Below, in pieces: positions 7,298-15,904 of a stretch of DNA of 64,000 nt. Location: the NCBI GenBank assembly GCA_035635555.1, contig DASQAT010000001.1, positions 109,029-173,028 of the forward strand. The letters are read 5' to 3'. The notes beneath the pieces are model-generated. The model saw nothing but the letters and a program-made list of their open reading frames with translations. It was not told where the DNA came from and did no database searches. A program made the position numbers and the translations under genes. The first letter of the stretch is position 1. Each line of letters starts with the position of its first letter. Source of the stretch: Candidatus Dormiibacterota bacterium. GTDB taxonomy: Bacteria > Acidobacteriota > Polarisedimenticolia > Gp22-AA2.

Positions 7298-8676
7298 GCG
7301 AGGTCCCTCACGCACCTGAACTTTGCATAGACGTAGGGGTACCGCGCCCGGAACCAGTTGCGGAAACTGGGACGCAGAAGCTCACGCGCCGTCGCCGACG
7401 AGGCCCCCTTCATCACGAAATGATCGCCGTCGAAGAAATCGGCCGAGTACTCCGGGTATGCCGCCATGGCGCGAAACCCCGGGAATGGAGCGAATGGCGT
7501 GCTCGTCCACTCCCATCCATTGCCCACGAGGTCATCGACGCCCCAGGCGCTGCGTCCGTCGGGATGGCTCCCGGTGGGCGCGGGGTCCCAGCCCGTGAAG
7601 TCGAAGACGCCGTGGCGAGGGTCCGCGGGGGCCTCCCCCCAGGGAAACGGGCGCTCATCCCCCTCGGGCGTGCCGTACGCCGCGCGCTGGAACTCCGCCT
7701 CGGTCGGAAGTCTCACGCCCCGCCAGCGGGCATAGGCTTCGGCCTCCGCGTGACTGACGTAGACCGGCCAGGCGAGCGGGAGGGGGATCGGCTCGAACAT
7801 GCCGCGCCAGGTCCACCCTTCCGATCGACGCTCCCAGAACAGCGGGTGCCGGAGGTCCGCCTGCCGCACCCAGTTCCAATCGTCCGGACGCCAGAAGCGC
7901 CGCTCCTGATAGCCGCCGGCGGCGACGAAATCCAGGAAGGCCGCGTTGGTCACATTGCCGCGCTCTATCGCGAAGGCGCGCACCTCCTCGGAATAACGCG
8001 GACACTCGTTGTCCCACGCGAACGACACCGAAGCGCGATCGACTCCCATCGTGGCCCGGCCCGGAGGGATCTCGATCCACTCGCGCGACGGCGAAGCGTC
8101 TCCGATGCGCGGCCGGTAGCCGGAAGGACATCGTTTCTGATCCCACGGCAGTCGATGCAGCATGTAGTGCAGGGTCTCCTGGTGCATCGCTTCGTGCTCG
8201 AGGATCACGAGGACCGCCTCGGAGCGATCGAGCAGCGGATGACCGGGCCGGTCGATGTCGGCATGAGTCAGGGCGTCGATCACCCGCTCGTCGGCTTCCC
8301 GCGCGAAACGGTCGACGACCGTCCGGCCGGGCCAGCGCTCGCGGTTGCTCCCGGGATCGCGCGCCGGCTCCTGGTCCGTGGGCGGATCGATGCCGCGCGC
8401 GAACAGCGACTCGAGCTCGGGGTCGATGCTGGCCCCTCCGAGGGCGGTCTTCACCAGCGTATTGAAGCTGAACGCCGGCACGTGTCCTTCGTAGAAGACG
8501 ATGGGATGTCGAAGGGGGATCGGTTCGCCGTAGCGGGCGTTCTCGTCGGTCAGGAGATCGAACAGGGCGCGGGATCGCTCCCTGTTGCGGCGGTACCAGG
8601 AGATGAGATCTGCGCGCTCGATCGAGCTCGATCTCTCCGGACGGCGCGCCTGCTCGGTAAGCGAAGGACGCAGCAT
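7294..8676 (-). CDS. egtB: Ergothioneine biosynthesis sulfoxide synthase
   Basis: This 460-residue protein has an N-terminal DinB-like helical domain and a C-terminal formylglycine-generating-enzyme-like (FGE-sulfatase) domain. The three-histidine iron site is recognisable: a His near HPIVFYEGH and the HEAMH pair in ILEHEAMHQETL. The C-terminal domain has RLPTEAEFQRAAYG and GNGWEWTSTP. EgtB uses Fe(II) and O2 to join hercynine to a thiol (gamma-glutamylcysteine or cysteine) as a sulfoxide. There is no egtA, egtC or egtE in the window, so the sulfur donor and the lyase step must be supplied elsewhere. The related selenoneine synthase SenA cannot be fully excluded by eye, but pairing with egtD favours EgtB. 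Confidence 0.92.
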   Translation of the reverse strand: MLRPSLTEQARRPERSSSIERADLISWYRRNRERSRALFDLLTDENARYGEPIPLRHPIVFYEGHVPAFSFNTLVKTALGGASIDPELESLFARGIDPPTDQEPARDPGSNRERWPGRTVVDRFAREADERVIDALTHADIDRPGHPLLDRSEAVLVILEHEAMHQETLHYMLHRLPWDQKRCPSGYRPRIGDASPSREWIEIPPGRATMGVDRASVSFAWDNECPRYSEEVRAFAIERGNVTNAAFLDFVAAGGYQERRFWRPDDWNWVRQADLRHPLFWERRSEGWTWRGMFEPIPLPLAWPVYVSHAEAEAYARWRGVRLPTEAEFQRAAYGTPEGDERPFPWGEAPADPRHGVFDFTGWDPAPTGSHPDGRSAWGVDDLVGNGWEWTSTPFAPFPGFRAMAAYPEYSADFFDGDHFVMKGASSATARELLRPSFRNWFRARYPYVYAKFRCVRDLA

Positions 8677-8812
8677 CGGGGCCCCCCCTCCTGCACAGGG
8701 TGCGCGGGCAACCGCAATTCTTCGTGTGGCTCGACCGGAAGGGTACCACCGATCGGTTCCGAAGGGAAATGGCTGACCTGTGGCGGACGGGGCTTTGCGG
8801 CCGCCCGGGTCG

Positions 8813-10330
8813 TCACGAGTCGGGCCGTAGCCGCAGCCCCTTCGGAATGACCAGCCTGCCGAGGCCCGCAAACAGGGCCTGGACCAGAAGGGCGAGAAGA
8901 GCGGCAGGCACGGCCCCCTCGAGAATCAGCTCCAGGTCGTCGAGCCGGATGCCGGTGAGGATCGGCTGGCCCAGGCCTCCCGCCCCGATCAACGCACCGA
9001 GGGTCGCGGTCCCGACGTTGATGACGGCGGAGGTCTGGATGCCGGCCATGATCGCCGGCGAAGCGAGCGGAAGCTCCACCTTCAAGAGTCTCGCCGCGGC
9101 AGAAAGGCCCAGAACGTCCGCCGACTCGAGCAGGGCGGCCGGAATGGCGGCCAGACCGGTGACCGTGTTCCTGACGATGGGGAGAACGCTGTAGAAGAAA
9201 AGCGCGGCCACGGCCGGGGGCGTTCCGATGCCGAGCAGCGGAATCATGAGGACCAGGAGCGCCAGCGACGGGATGGTCTGGATGACGCCGGCCACCGCCA
9301 GGATGGCCGCCCCCAGCCTCCTTCGGCGGGCGGCGGCGACACCCAGGGGCAGTGCGACCAGGATCGCGGCGCTCAGGGAGGCCGCCACGAGCGCGATGTG
9401 CTCGACGACGTACCGGCCGACCCGCCGCGCCCTCCCCTCGCCCCCCGCCTCCCCTTCCATTCCGAGAGCCGAGGCGAGAAAATCGACCGCCACGACCCGC
9501 TCGGGGGTGCGCTCCAGCTTGACGCGCGCGTTGAGGCGCTGCATGTCGCTGGCGGCGATGCGCCCTTCGAGGACCGTCAGCGACGCCAGGGCCGACGCCG
9601 CGCGCGAGGGGAGATCGAGTCGATAAAGGATGACGGCGCGGTACCTCGGAAAATGTCCCAGATCGTCGTCCAGAACCCTGAGATGGTAATAAGGGATCTC
9701 GGCGTCCGTCGTGTAGAGATCGATGGCGTCGACGTCGCCTGCCGCCAGGGCGCGGTAGGCCAGGTCATGATCGAGCGATCGCACCTCGGTCTGCGGCAAC
9801 CCGTAACGCTTCTTGAGGGTCGGCCAGCCGTCGCGCCGGTTCAGAAACTCCTCGCTGAAGGCAAGCCGGAGCCGCGGGAGTCCGCGCAGATCGGAGATGC
9901 GCGTCACCCCCAGCCGGGAGGCGTCTTTCTCGCTCATCCCGAGCGCGTAACTGTCCTCGAACCCGAGAGAGCCGGTCATCCCGACCCCGCGCGCGGCGAG
10001 GGCGCTCCTCAGGGACTCATCGCTTCCATCGGGCGGCGCGTCCCGCACGATGTCTTCGCGGATCGTCCCGGTGTACTCGGGATACAGGTCGATCTCTCCC
10101 GCGAGCAGCGCGTGCCAGAGCACCTGGGTGCCCCCGAGCTGCGCCCGGTGCTCGGCGCGCGTGCCGGTGCTGCGCATCACCTGTGTGATGACCTCACCGA
10201 GCACGACCGATTCGGTGAACTTCTTTGAGCCGACGCGCACTTCGGGCGGGGCGCCGCGGCAGGATGCGCCCCACAGCGCGACGGCGAGAGCCGGAGACAG
10301 GACGACAAGACCGCGTAACGGGCGAGTCAT
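8813..10330 (-). CDS. Betaine/choline-type ABC importer, binding protein fused to permease
   Basis: This 505-residue fusion begins with an export signal (about 1-26, with a possible atypical lipobox GASC). An OsmF/OpuBC-type substrate-binding domain follows, with VRVGSKKFTESVVLGE and the block DLYPEYTGT. The C-terminal domain (about 300-505) is a ProW/OpuCB-like permease with several membrane helices and an EAA-type coupling loop (ADVLGLSAAARLLKVELPL). The likely substrates are quaternary amines such as glycine betaine, carnitine or choline, for osmotic protection or as nutrients. The order binding protein then permease is the reverse of the better-known ChoS/BusAB fusions. Its start overlaps the ATPase stop by four bases. 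Confidence 0.92.
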   Translation of the reverse strand: MTRPLRGLVVLSPALAVALWGASCRGAPPEVRVGSKKFTESVVLGEVITQVMRSTGTRAEHRAQLGGTQVLWHALLAGEIDLYPEYTGTIREDIVRDAPPDGSDESLRSALAARGVGMTGSLGFEDSYALGMSEKDASRLGVTRISDLRGLPRLRLAFSEEFLNRRDGWPTLKKRYGLPQTEVRSLDHDLAYRALAAGDVDAIDLYTTDAEIPYYHLRVLDDDLGHFPRYRAVILYRLDLPSRAASALASLTVLEGRIAASDMQRLNARVKLERTPERVVAVDFLASALGMEGEAGGEGRARRVGRYVVEHIALVAASLSAAILVALPLGVAAARRRRLGAAILAVAGVIQTIPSLALLVLMIPLLGIGTPPAVAALFFYSVLPIVRNTVTGLAAIPAALLESADVLGLSAAARLLKVELPLASPAIMAGIQTSAVINVGTATLGALIGAGGLGQPILTGIRLDDLELILEGAVPAALLALLVQALFAGLGRLVIPKGLRLRPDS

Positions 10331-11112
10331 CGGACCGCACCGGGCCGGCTCTGTGCATGGATGAACCGGGTGACGAACGGCTCGGCCGGGTGCTCGACGA
10401 GGTCCCGCAGGGGACCCTGCTGGACGACGTCTCCATCCCGCAGGAGGACGACGCGGTCGGCGAAGAACTCGGCCTCGACGAGATCGTGCGTGACGAGCAC
10501 CACCGTCTGTCCAAGCACCTTGAAGATTTCCCGGAGGTCCGTCCGCAGCTCCGCTCGAATCATCGGGTCGAGCGCTCCGAGCGGCTCGTCGAGGAAGAGC
10601 AGCTCGGGTCCGAGCATCAGGGCCCGCATCAGGCTGACCCGCTGGCGCTGCCCACCCGAGAGCTGTGCGGGAAAGCGATTCATCCCGTCGCGCGGAAAGT
10701 GGGTGAGTTCGATCAACTCCTCGAGCCGGCGCTGGATGCGTCCGGCGTCCCAGCCGAAGTAGCGCGCCGCGAGCGTGACGTTCGCCGCCGCGGTCATGTG
10801 CGGGAAGAGTCCGCCTTCCTGGATCACGTACCCCATGCGCCGCCGCAGCGTTCCCATCGTTTTTGGAGCGAGGGGCTGCCCCCACAGGAGCACTTCCCCC
10901 TCGCTCGGCCGCGACAGTCCGGTCAAAAGACGCAGAAGCGTCGACTTCCCGGAGCCGGTGGGGCCGAGCAGGACATTGACGCCGGCGCCCAGCGACAGTG
11001 TCGTCCTCTTCAAGGCCTCGTTGTCGCCGTAGCGCTTCGCGACACCACGCAGCTCGATGATGGGGGCGTCGAAGGGGGGAGTCAAAGTGTCGATAATTCT
11101 ATCATCAGGCAC
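10327..11112 (-). CDS. Betaine/choline-type ABC importer, ATPase
   Basis: This ATPase has Walker A LGPTGSGKST, the signature LSGGQRQR, Walker B LLFLDEPLGALD and an H-loop THD. It ends at about residue 261 without the CBS domains found in OpuAA/ProV, so regulation by ionic strength through CBS is not expected. It powers the fused binding-protein/permease encoded downstream with a four-base overlap. No strong ribosome-binding site marks the start. GTG at 11112 and TTG at 11085 are both possible, since the family core PIIELRGVAKRYG begins soon after. Confidence 0.9.
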   Translation of the reverse strand: MPDDRIIDTLTPPFDAPIIELRGVAKRYGDNEALKRTTLSLGAGVNVLLGPTGSGKSTLLRLLTGLSRPSEGEVLLWGQPLAPKTMGTLRRRMGYVIQEGGLFPHMTAAANVTLAARYFGWDAGRIQRRLEELIELTHFPRDGMNRFPAQLSGGQRQRVSLMRALMLGPELLFLDEPLGALDPMIRAELRTDLREIFKVLGQTVVLVTHDLVEAEFFADRVVLLRDGDVVQQGPLRDLVEHPAEPFVTRFIHAQSRPGAVR

Positions 11113-11295
11113 AGGCAGGCGAACCCGGGGTTGGAGGTTCCGTCGCCTCGATGGACCGGCGCTCGCTGAAGACCGCCAGGATCTACGACGGCCGCCCGTT
11201 GAGCAGGCTCCCTCCGGCCTCGGGGCCTCACGCTGCGTCCGCGGGACCGTTTTGTGCTTGCGATCCGCCCGCCTTCGGCGTACACATTCGGGTCG

Positions 11296-14200
11296 ATGGA
11301 GGCCGATTTGTACGCACGGAGCGGGCGTTCCTTCAGAGCGATGACTTTCGTGGCCCTCCTCGGATTCGCGCACGCCGTCGCGCTGGCCGCCGGGGCCCGC
11401 TCGTTCAAGAGCGGAACGATCCAGATCACCGCCGACGGCTCGACCGTGTGGGTCGTCAACCCGGACCATGACTCGGTGTCCCGCATCGACACCGCCACCG
11501 ACACGGTCGTCGAGTTCCCCCTGCCGCAGCCGGGCGGACCGCCGATACGGCACAATCCGTCGGGTCTCTCGGTCATGGAGGACGGCAGCGAGGTGTGGGT
11601 CGCCTGCCATGACTCGGATCGGATCTACGTCCTGAGGGGACCGGACGGAGCCGTGCTCGCGCGCATCGATCTTCCCTGGGGTAGCGGACCGTATGGCGTG
11701 GCGCTGTCCCGCGATCAGACCCGGGTGCTGGTCACGCTCCTCCGCGGCAGCCGCGTCGGGCTGATTGACCGCGCCACGCGGCAGGTCATCTCGTTGCTGG
11801 ACACGTTCCGCAGTCCGCTCGGCATCGCCTGGATGGAGGACGGCGTCTCCGCCTGGATCACCCACCGGCATGTTCTCGATCGGCTGCCGCGCGTGAGTCG
11901 CGTCGATGTTTCCCCTCCCGGGCCGCGGGTGACGACCCAGGAGCGCACCGACGGCGCGGGACCTCAGGACAACGCGGCCCTTCACGACGCCGATCCGACC
12001 CACAACTTCGCCGAGGGCGGGTACCTGAACTTCCGCGGTCATCTGGCGCAGCGTCCCTCCACGACGCGAGTCTGGGTGCCGACCCAGTACGACAACCGCA
12101 ACCAGACCGTCATCACCCCGGACTCCATCCTCCAGGCGACGCTGCGGCAGATCGATCTGACGACGCGGCGCATCCCGAACACGATCAACGACAAGATCAT
12201 CCTGTCGGCCCGGCAGGTGCACGATCCCCAGACCTCGATCTGGCTCGGGCCGGGCTGGGATCTGGGCGTCGCTGGACCGGACGACCTCGCTTTCTCGAGC
12301 GACGGCGCGACCGTCTACGTGGTGGGAGAGCTCAGCGAGAACCTGGTGGTGATGCCGGCCGCGACGCCTCCCTATCGTGATGGCGTCGCCCCCAGTCCCG
12401 TGCTCGTGAGCGTCGGACAGCGTCCGCAGGGAGTCGCCGTCTCTCCGGTCGCCCTCGGCGGCCGCCAGATCGCCTATGTCGCCAACATCCTCTCGCGTGA
12501 CGTGTCCAAGGTCGACGTCACCAGCTGGTCCGGCTCCTTCGAGCTCGCCCGGATCCCCGTGACACCCTCGACCCCCGAGCCGAGGTCGTCCTCCTTCCTG
12601 AGAGGAGATCGTCTGTTCCATTCCTCGGTGGACCCGCGTGTCTCCTCGAACCACAAGGTGGCTTGCGGATCGTGCCACATCGACGGTGAGCAGGACGGGC
12701 GGGCCTGGGACCTGCAACATCTCCCGGGAGCGCACGGCCCCCGTCAGACCCAGTCGATCCTCGGGCTCGGTCTGTCGATGGGCCCGCCCGACCCGGTCAC
12801 GGGGCTCGGCCAGCTCCACCGGTCCGGCGACCGTGACGAGGTGCAGGACTTCGATCACACCTTCCGCGGCCCGCAGATGGGAGGCACCGGGTTCATCTCC
12901 GCGCCCCTGCTTCAACCGGACCTCGGCCCGCCCAACGCCGGACGCGATCCCGACCTCGACGATGTCGCGCTGTACGCGCTGACCCTGCCGCCTCTCATGC
13001 GGAGCCCGCACCGAAATCCCGACGGCACCCTGTCGGAGGCAGCCGTCCGCGGGGCGACCTTCTTCGTGGGCGGCGGGACACGGCCGGCCGACGCGAGGTG
13101 CGCCTCGTGCCACGTCCCGGAGACGGGATTCGTCGATTTCGCCTTTCACGATGTGGGCGAGCGGCACGATGCCGGAGAGGCCGAGCTGAACACGCGGCCG
13201 CCGCTGTGGGGCGTGAACACAGCGTCCCTGGTCGGCGCCTGGGACTCTCCGCCGTACGTCGGCGCCGCGCAGGCCAAGGATCCCGAGACTCTCGTCGAGG
13301 AGATCCTCGACTTCCGCAGAGCGGGGCGCTCGGCGCCCCATGGCACGGTCTCCGGCCTCACCGGTCGTCAGGTGCAGGACCTCGCGGAGTTCCTCGCGTC
13401 CATCGACGGCGGCACCGCCGCCGCAGAAGTGCGCGGTGTGGCCGACCACTCTCCGCCGCGCGTGGTGCGAGTCGAGGCGGCCTCGTTGACGCGGGTCGAT
13501 GCCTGGTTCAGCGAGAGCGTGTCGCCGTCTGCCGCCGTCCCCGCCGCCTGGACGCTGCACGCGGTGGGCGGGGCCGACGCCCCGATCCTCGCCGCCGCGC
13601 TCGATCCGCAGAACGGCGACCGGGTGACCTTCACCGTCGGGCCGCTCCACCATGACTGCGGTCCGGTGACTTACGCGCTCGTCCCGCTCGGGCCGATCTT
13701 CGATCTCGCCGACTCGGCCGGCGGCGGCACCGCCAACGCCCTCGACGTCGCCGATCCGTCCAACAGCCGCACGTTCGTCATCGGCGACACGCTCACCGTA
13801 TCGTTCGGGGCCTCGGGGTACGAGAACTTCACGATCCCGGTGCACGACTCCGGCACGGTCTACGGGAGCCCCGCCGGAGCCAACGGCTCGGTCTGGCTGC
13901 GCTCCAACAACGGCGGGACCCAGCGCAACACGGATTTCCTGCGCTTTGAGTGGGAGGCGGCCTTCGCGACGACCGGGACAGCTTCGCCCGGCAGCATCGT
14001 CGATGCGTCGTTCTCCATTCTGCCCACCTTCGGAGACGCGCAGGTGATCGAGGCGCGCCGTGTCCTTCAAAGATGGTGGGACTACGGGGGCGGCGATCAG
14101 ACGCAGAACCCGGTCAATCCCGTCAATGGCCATGGCGGGCCCACCTACAGCTACAGCGAGTTCAACGTGAAAAGCTGGAACGCTCCCAATGCGGGCTCCA

Positions 14201-14835
14201 GGACCACCGGGGTCAACGGCCAAGCGGTCTCCGATTATCTCGGCACTCGCGACACGGCGTTCGACCCGGATGTCGTCGTGAGCATGAGCGGCCTGGGTCA
14301 GCGGGCCGTGTTCGGCGGAGCGGGAGTCCTCGACGCCTTTCGCTTCTGGTTCCAGAACCCGTCTCTGGACCAGGGGTACGCGCTGCAGCTGACGAGCGCG
14401 GCGAAGCAGGAGACCCGCTTCCACGCCGGTGAAGAGGAGGTTCGGCATTACGGTCCCGTGATGTCGCTCACCTACGTTCTCCCGGCGACCACCGGCCCGC
14501 CTCCGCCGGAGGTCTCCTCATCGGGCTCGGGGGCGCCTCTCATAATGGACCGGGGAGCGGGCGGTGACCTCTTGATCTCGTTCCAGGATCTGGGAGGCAC
14601 CGTTGGCGGGTACAACATCTATGAAGGGACGCTCGGGGGCGGCTACACGCACGTCCCCAAAGCGTGCGCTGTCGCAACCACCCGGGTCAACGGCCTGCGG
14701 CAGGCTCGCGTGACACCGGCCGCCGGTAACACCTACTACCTGGTGACCGCCTCCGATCCATGCCAGGAGGGGATCAGCGGCACCGACTCATCCGGCGCGC
14801 CGCAACCCGGCACCAATCTCACCTGCCCGCCGTGA
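11296..14835 (+). CDS. Exported YVTN beta-propeller / di-haem cytochrome c protein
   Basis: This protein of about 1180 residues has an N-terminal signal sequence (hydrophobic MTFVALLGFAHAVALAAGA). A beta-propeller of YVTN type covers roughly 30-430 with repeats such as TADGSTVWVVNPDHDSVSRI. A cytochrome-c-peroxidase/MauG-like region follows with two haem sites, CGSCH near residue 457 and CASCH near 602. The rest is beta-rich, followed by a short C-terminal module (GGYNIYEG, YYLVTASDPC) that resembles the ends of the two Kelch proteins in this window. It is probably a periplasmic or surface redox protein with an unknown substrate. The start could also be ATG 11341. The roughly 180-base gap to the divergent ABC ATPase must hold both promoters. 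Confidence 0.8.
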   Translation: MEADLYARSGRSFRAMTFVALLGFAHAVALAAGARSFKSGTIQITADGSTVWVVNPDHDSVSRIDTATDTVVEFPLPQPGGPPIRHNPSGLSVMEDGSEVWVACHDSDRIYVLRGPDGAVLARIDLPWGSGPYGVALSRDQTRVLVTLLRGSRVGLIDRATRQVISLLDTFRSPLGIAWMEDGVSAWITHRHVLDRLPRVSRVDVSPPGPRVTTQERTDGAGPQDNAALHDADPTHNFAEGGYLNFRGHLAQRPSTTRVWVPTQYDNRNQTVITPDSILQATLRQIDLTTRRIPNTINDKIILSARQVHDPQTSIWLGPGWDLGVAGPDDLAFSSDGATVYVVGELSENLVVMPAATPPYRDGVAPSPVLVSVGQRPQGVAVSPVALGGRQIAYVANILSRDVSKVDVTSWSGSFELARIPVTPSTPEPRSSSFLRGDRLFHSSVDPRVSSNHKVACGSCHIDGEQDGRAWDLQHLPGAHGPRQTQSILGLGLSMGPPDPVTGLGQLHRSGDRDEVQDFDHTFRGPQMGGTGFISAPLLQPDLGPPNAGRDPDLDDVALYALTLPPLMRSPHRNPDGTLSEAAVRGATFFVGGGTRPADARCASCHVPETGFVDFAFHDVGERHDAGEAELNTRPPLWGVNTASLVGAWDSPPYVGAAQAKDPETLVEEILDFRRAGRSAPHGTVSGLTGRQVQDLAEFLASIDGGTAAAEVRGVADHSPPRVVRVEAASLTRVDAWFSESVSPSAAVPAAWTLHAVGGADAPILAAALDPQNGDRVTFTVGPLHHDCGPVTYALVPLGPIFDLADSAGGGTANALDVADPSNSRTFVIGDTLTVSFGASGYENFTIPVHDSGTVYGSPAGANGSVWLRSNNGGTQRNTDFLRFEWEAAFATTGTASPGSIVDASFSILPTFGDAQVIEARRVLQRWWDYGGGDQTQNPVNPVNGHGGPTYSYSEFNVKSWNAPNAGSRTTGVNGQAVSDYLGTRDTAFDPDVVVSMSGLGQRAVFGGAGVLDAFRFWFQNPSLDQGYALQLTSAAKQETRFHAGEEEVRHYGPVMSLTYVLPATTGPPPPEVSSSGSGAPLIMDRGAGGDLLISFQDLGGTVGGYNIYEGTLGGGYTHVPKACAVATTRVNGLRQARVTPAAGNTYYLVTASDPCQEGISGTDSSGAPQPGTNLTCPP

Positions 14836-14895
14836 CGAGCGAACCAGGACCATCCCCCGTGCGCGCCGCTGCCCCGGCCGCCACCGCCGCCGGGC

Positions 14896-15849
14896 TCAGC
14901 TTCCAGGCCGCCGGACGGGGCGGGGGACGAAGGGTGGCGCCTGGAGACGCCGCCCCTTGTATGCTCTGACCTCTCCAAAGCGGCGTCCGGCCTCCCAGTC
15001 CTCGCGCGCGGCGACCATCTCTTCGGTTGTCCGCGCCACGAAGTTCCACCACATCAGGATTGTTTCGCCGAACGGCGCACCTCCCAGGAGCAGCGCCCGC
15101 GCCGGATCGCCTTCGCAGGAGAGTACCAGCTCCCGTCGCCCGCAGCCCAGGTAGTAGAGAGTGTCGATCGAGAGCGGCTGGCCATCGAGACGGCACGTCC
15201 CCGCGAGGGGCACGAGGGCGTGCTCGTACTCGTGGTTCATAGGGAGGGCGAGCCGGTTGTCGGCCAGCACCGAAACCTCCGCGGCCACCAGGGGCGAGAA
15301 GGTGCGCGCGGGCGAGCGCACGCCGTCCAACCGGCCCATGATGACCGTCGCGCCGCCACCCTCCGACTCGACGACAGGAAGTGAGCGATGCTGCTCGAAG
15401 GCCGGCGCGGTCTCTCGCGCCTCATTGGGAAGGGCCACCCAGAGCTGAATGCCTCTGAGGTGCCCGCCGTTCTCGGTCGACGTCTCCTCCGCGTGCGCGA
15501 TCCCCCGCCCCGCCGTCATCAAGTTAAGCACCCCGGGGATGGCCAATCCCTCGAGGCCGAGGCTGTCGTGGTGAAGCAGATCACCTTCGAGCAGCCAGGA
15601 GACGGTCTGGAGGCCGATATGGGGATGAGGCGGAACATCCATCGGCTTTCCGGATGAGAAGGAAACGGGGCCGTAGGAATCCAGGAAGCACCAGGGGCCG
15701 ACCGTCCGTCGCTGACTCCGGGGAAGGAGACGTCGGATCGGGAGACCGCCGAGATCGGTCAGGCGTCCGGGTAGCACCTGAAGCGTCGGCCTGGCGGCCG
15801 GTTCGCTGACGCACAATTCGACTTCGGTCGTCGGCAGGAGATTGCTCAT
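14896..15849 (-). CDS. Pirin family protein
   Basis: This 317-residue bicupin is of normal pirin length. The metal ligands are visible: HPHIG in the first cupin, and H and E in GRGIAHAEE. Pirins bind Fe or Cu in the N-terminal cupin; bacterial members include quercetin dioxygenases and regulators of central metabolism, so the precise role here is open. ATG 15849 is preceded by GAGGTGCCGCG. It is divergent from the patatin-like gene, with only 55 bases between the two starts, so their promoters probably overlap. Confidence 0.92.
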   Translation of the reverse strand: MSNLLPTTEVELCVSEPAARPTLQVLPGRLTDLGGLPIRRLLPRSQRRTVGPWCFLDSYGPVSFSSGKPMDVPPHPHIGLQTVSWLLEGDLLHHDSLGLEGLAIPGVLNLMTAGRGIAHAEETSTENGGHLRGIQLWVALPNEARETAPAFEQHRSLPVVESEGGGATVIMGRLDGVRSPARTFSPLVAAEVSVLADNRLALPMNHEYEHALVPLAGTCRLDGQPLSIDTLYYLGCGRRELVLSCEGDPARALLLGGAPFGETILMWWNFVARTTEEMVAAREDWEAGRRFGEVRAYKGRRLQAPPFVPRPVRRPGS

Positions 15850-15904
15850 CGCGGCACCTCGTCGAACATGGATGATACACCCGGCGTTTCTGCGACAATG
15901 AAGG

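Noticed and set aside
11113..14448. Upstream extension of the ABC ATPase frame over 3.3 kb on the minus strand
   Set aside because: The extra 1100 residues show no fold and lie opposite the propeller/cytochrome gene; the ATPase family core starts only after about 11112.
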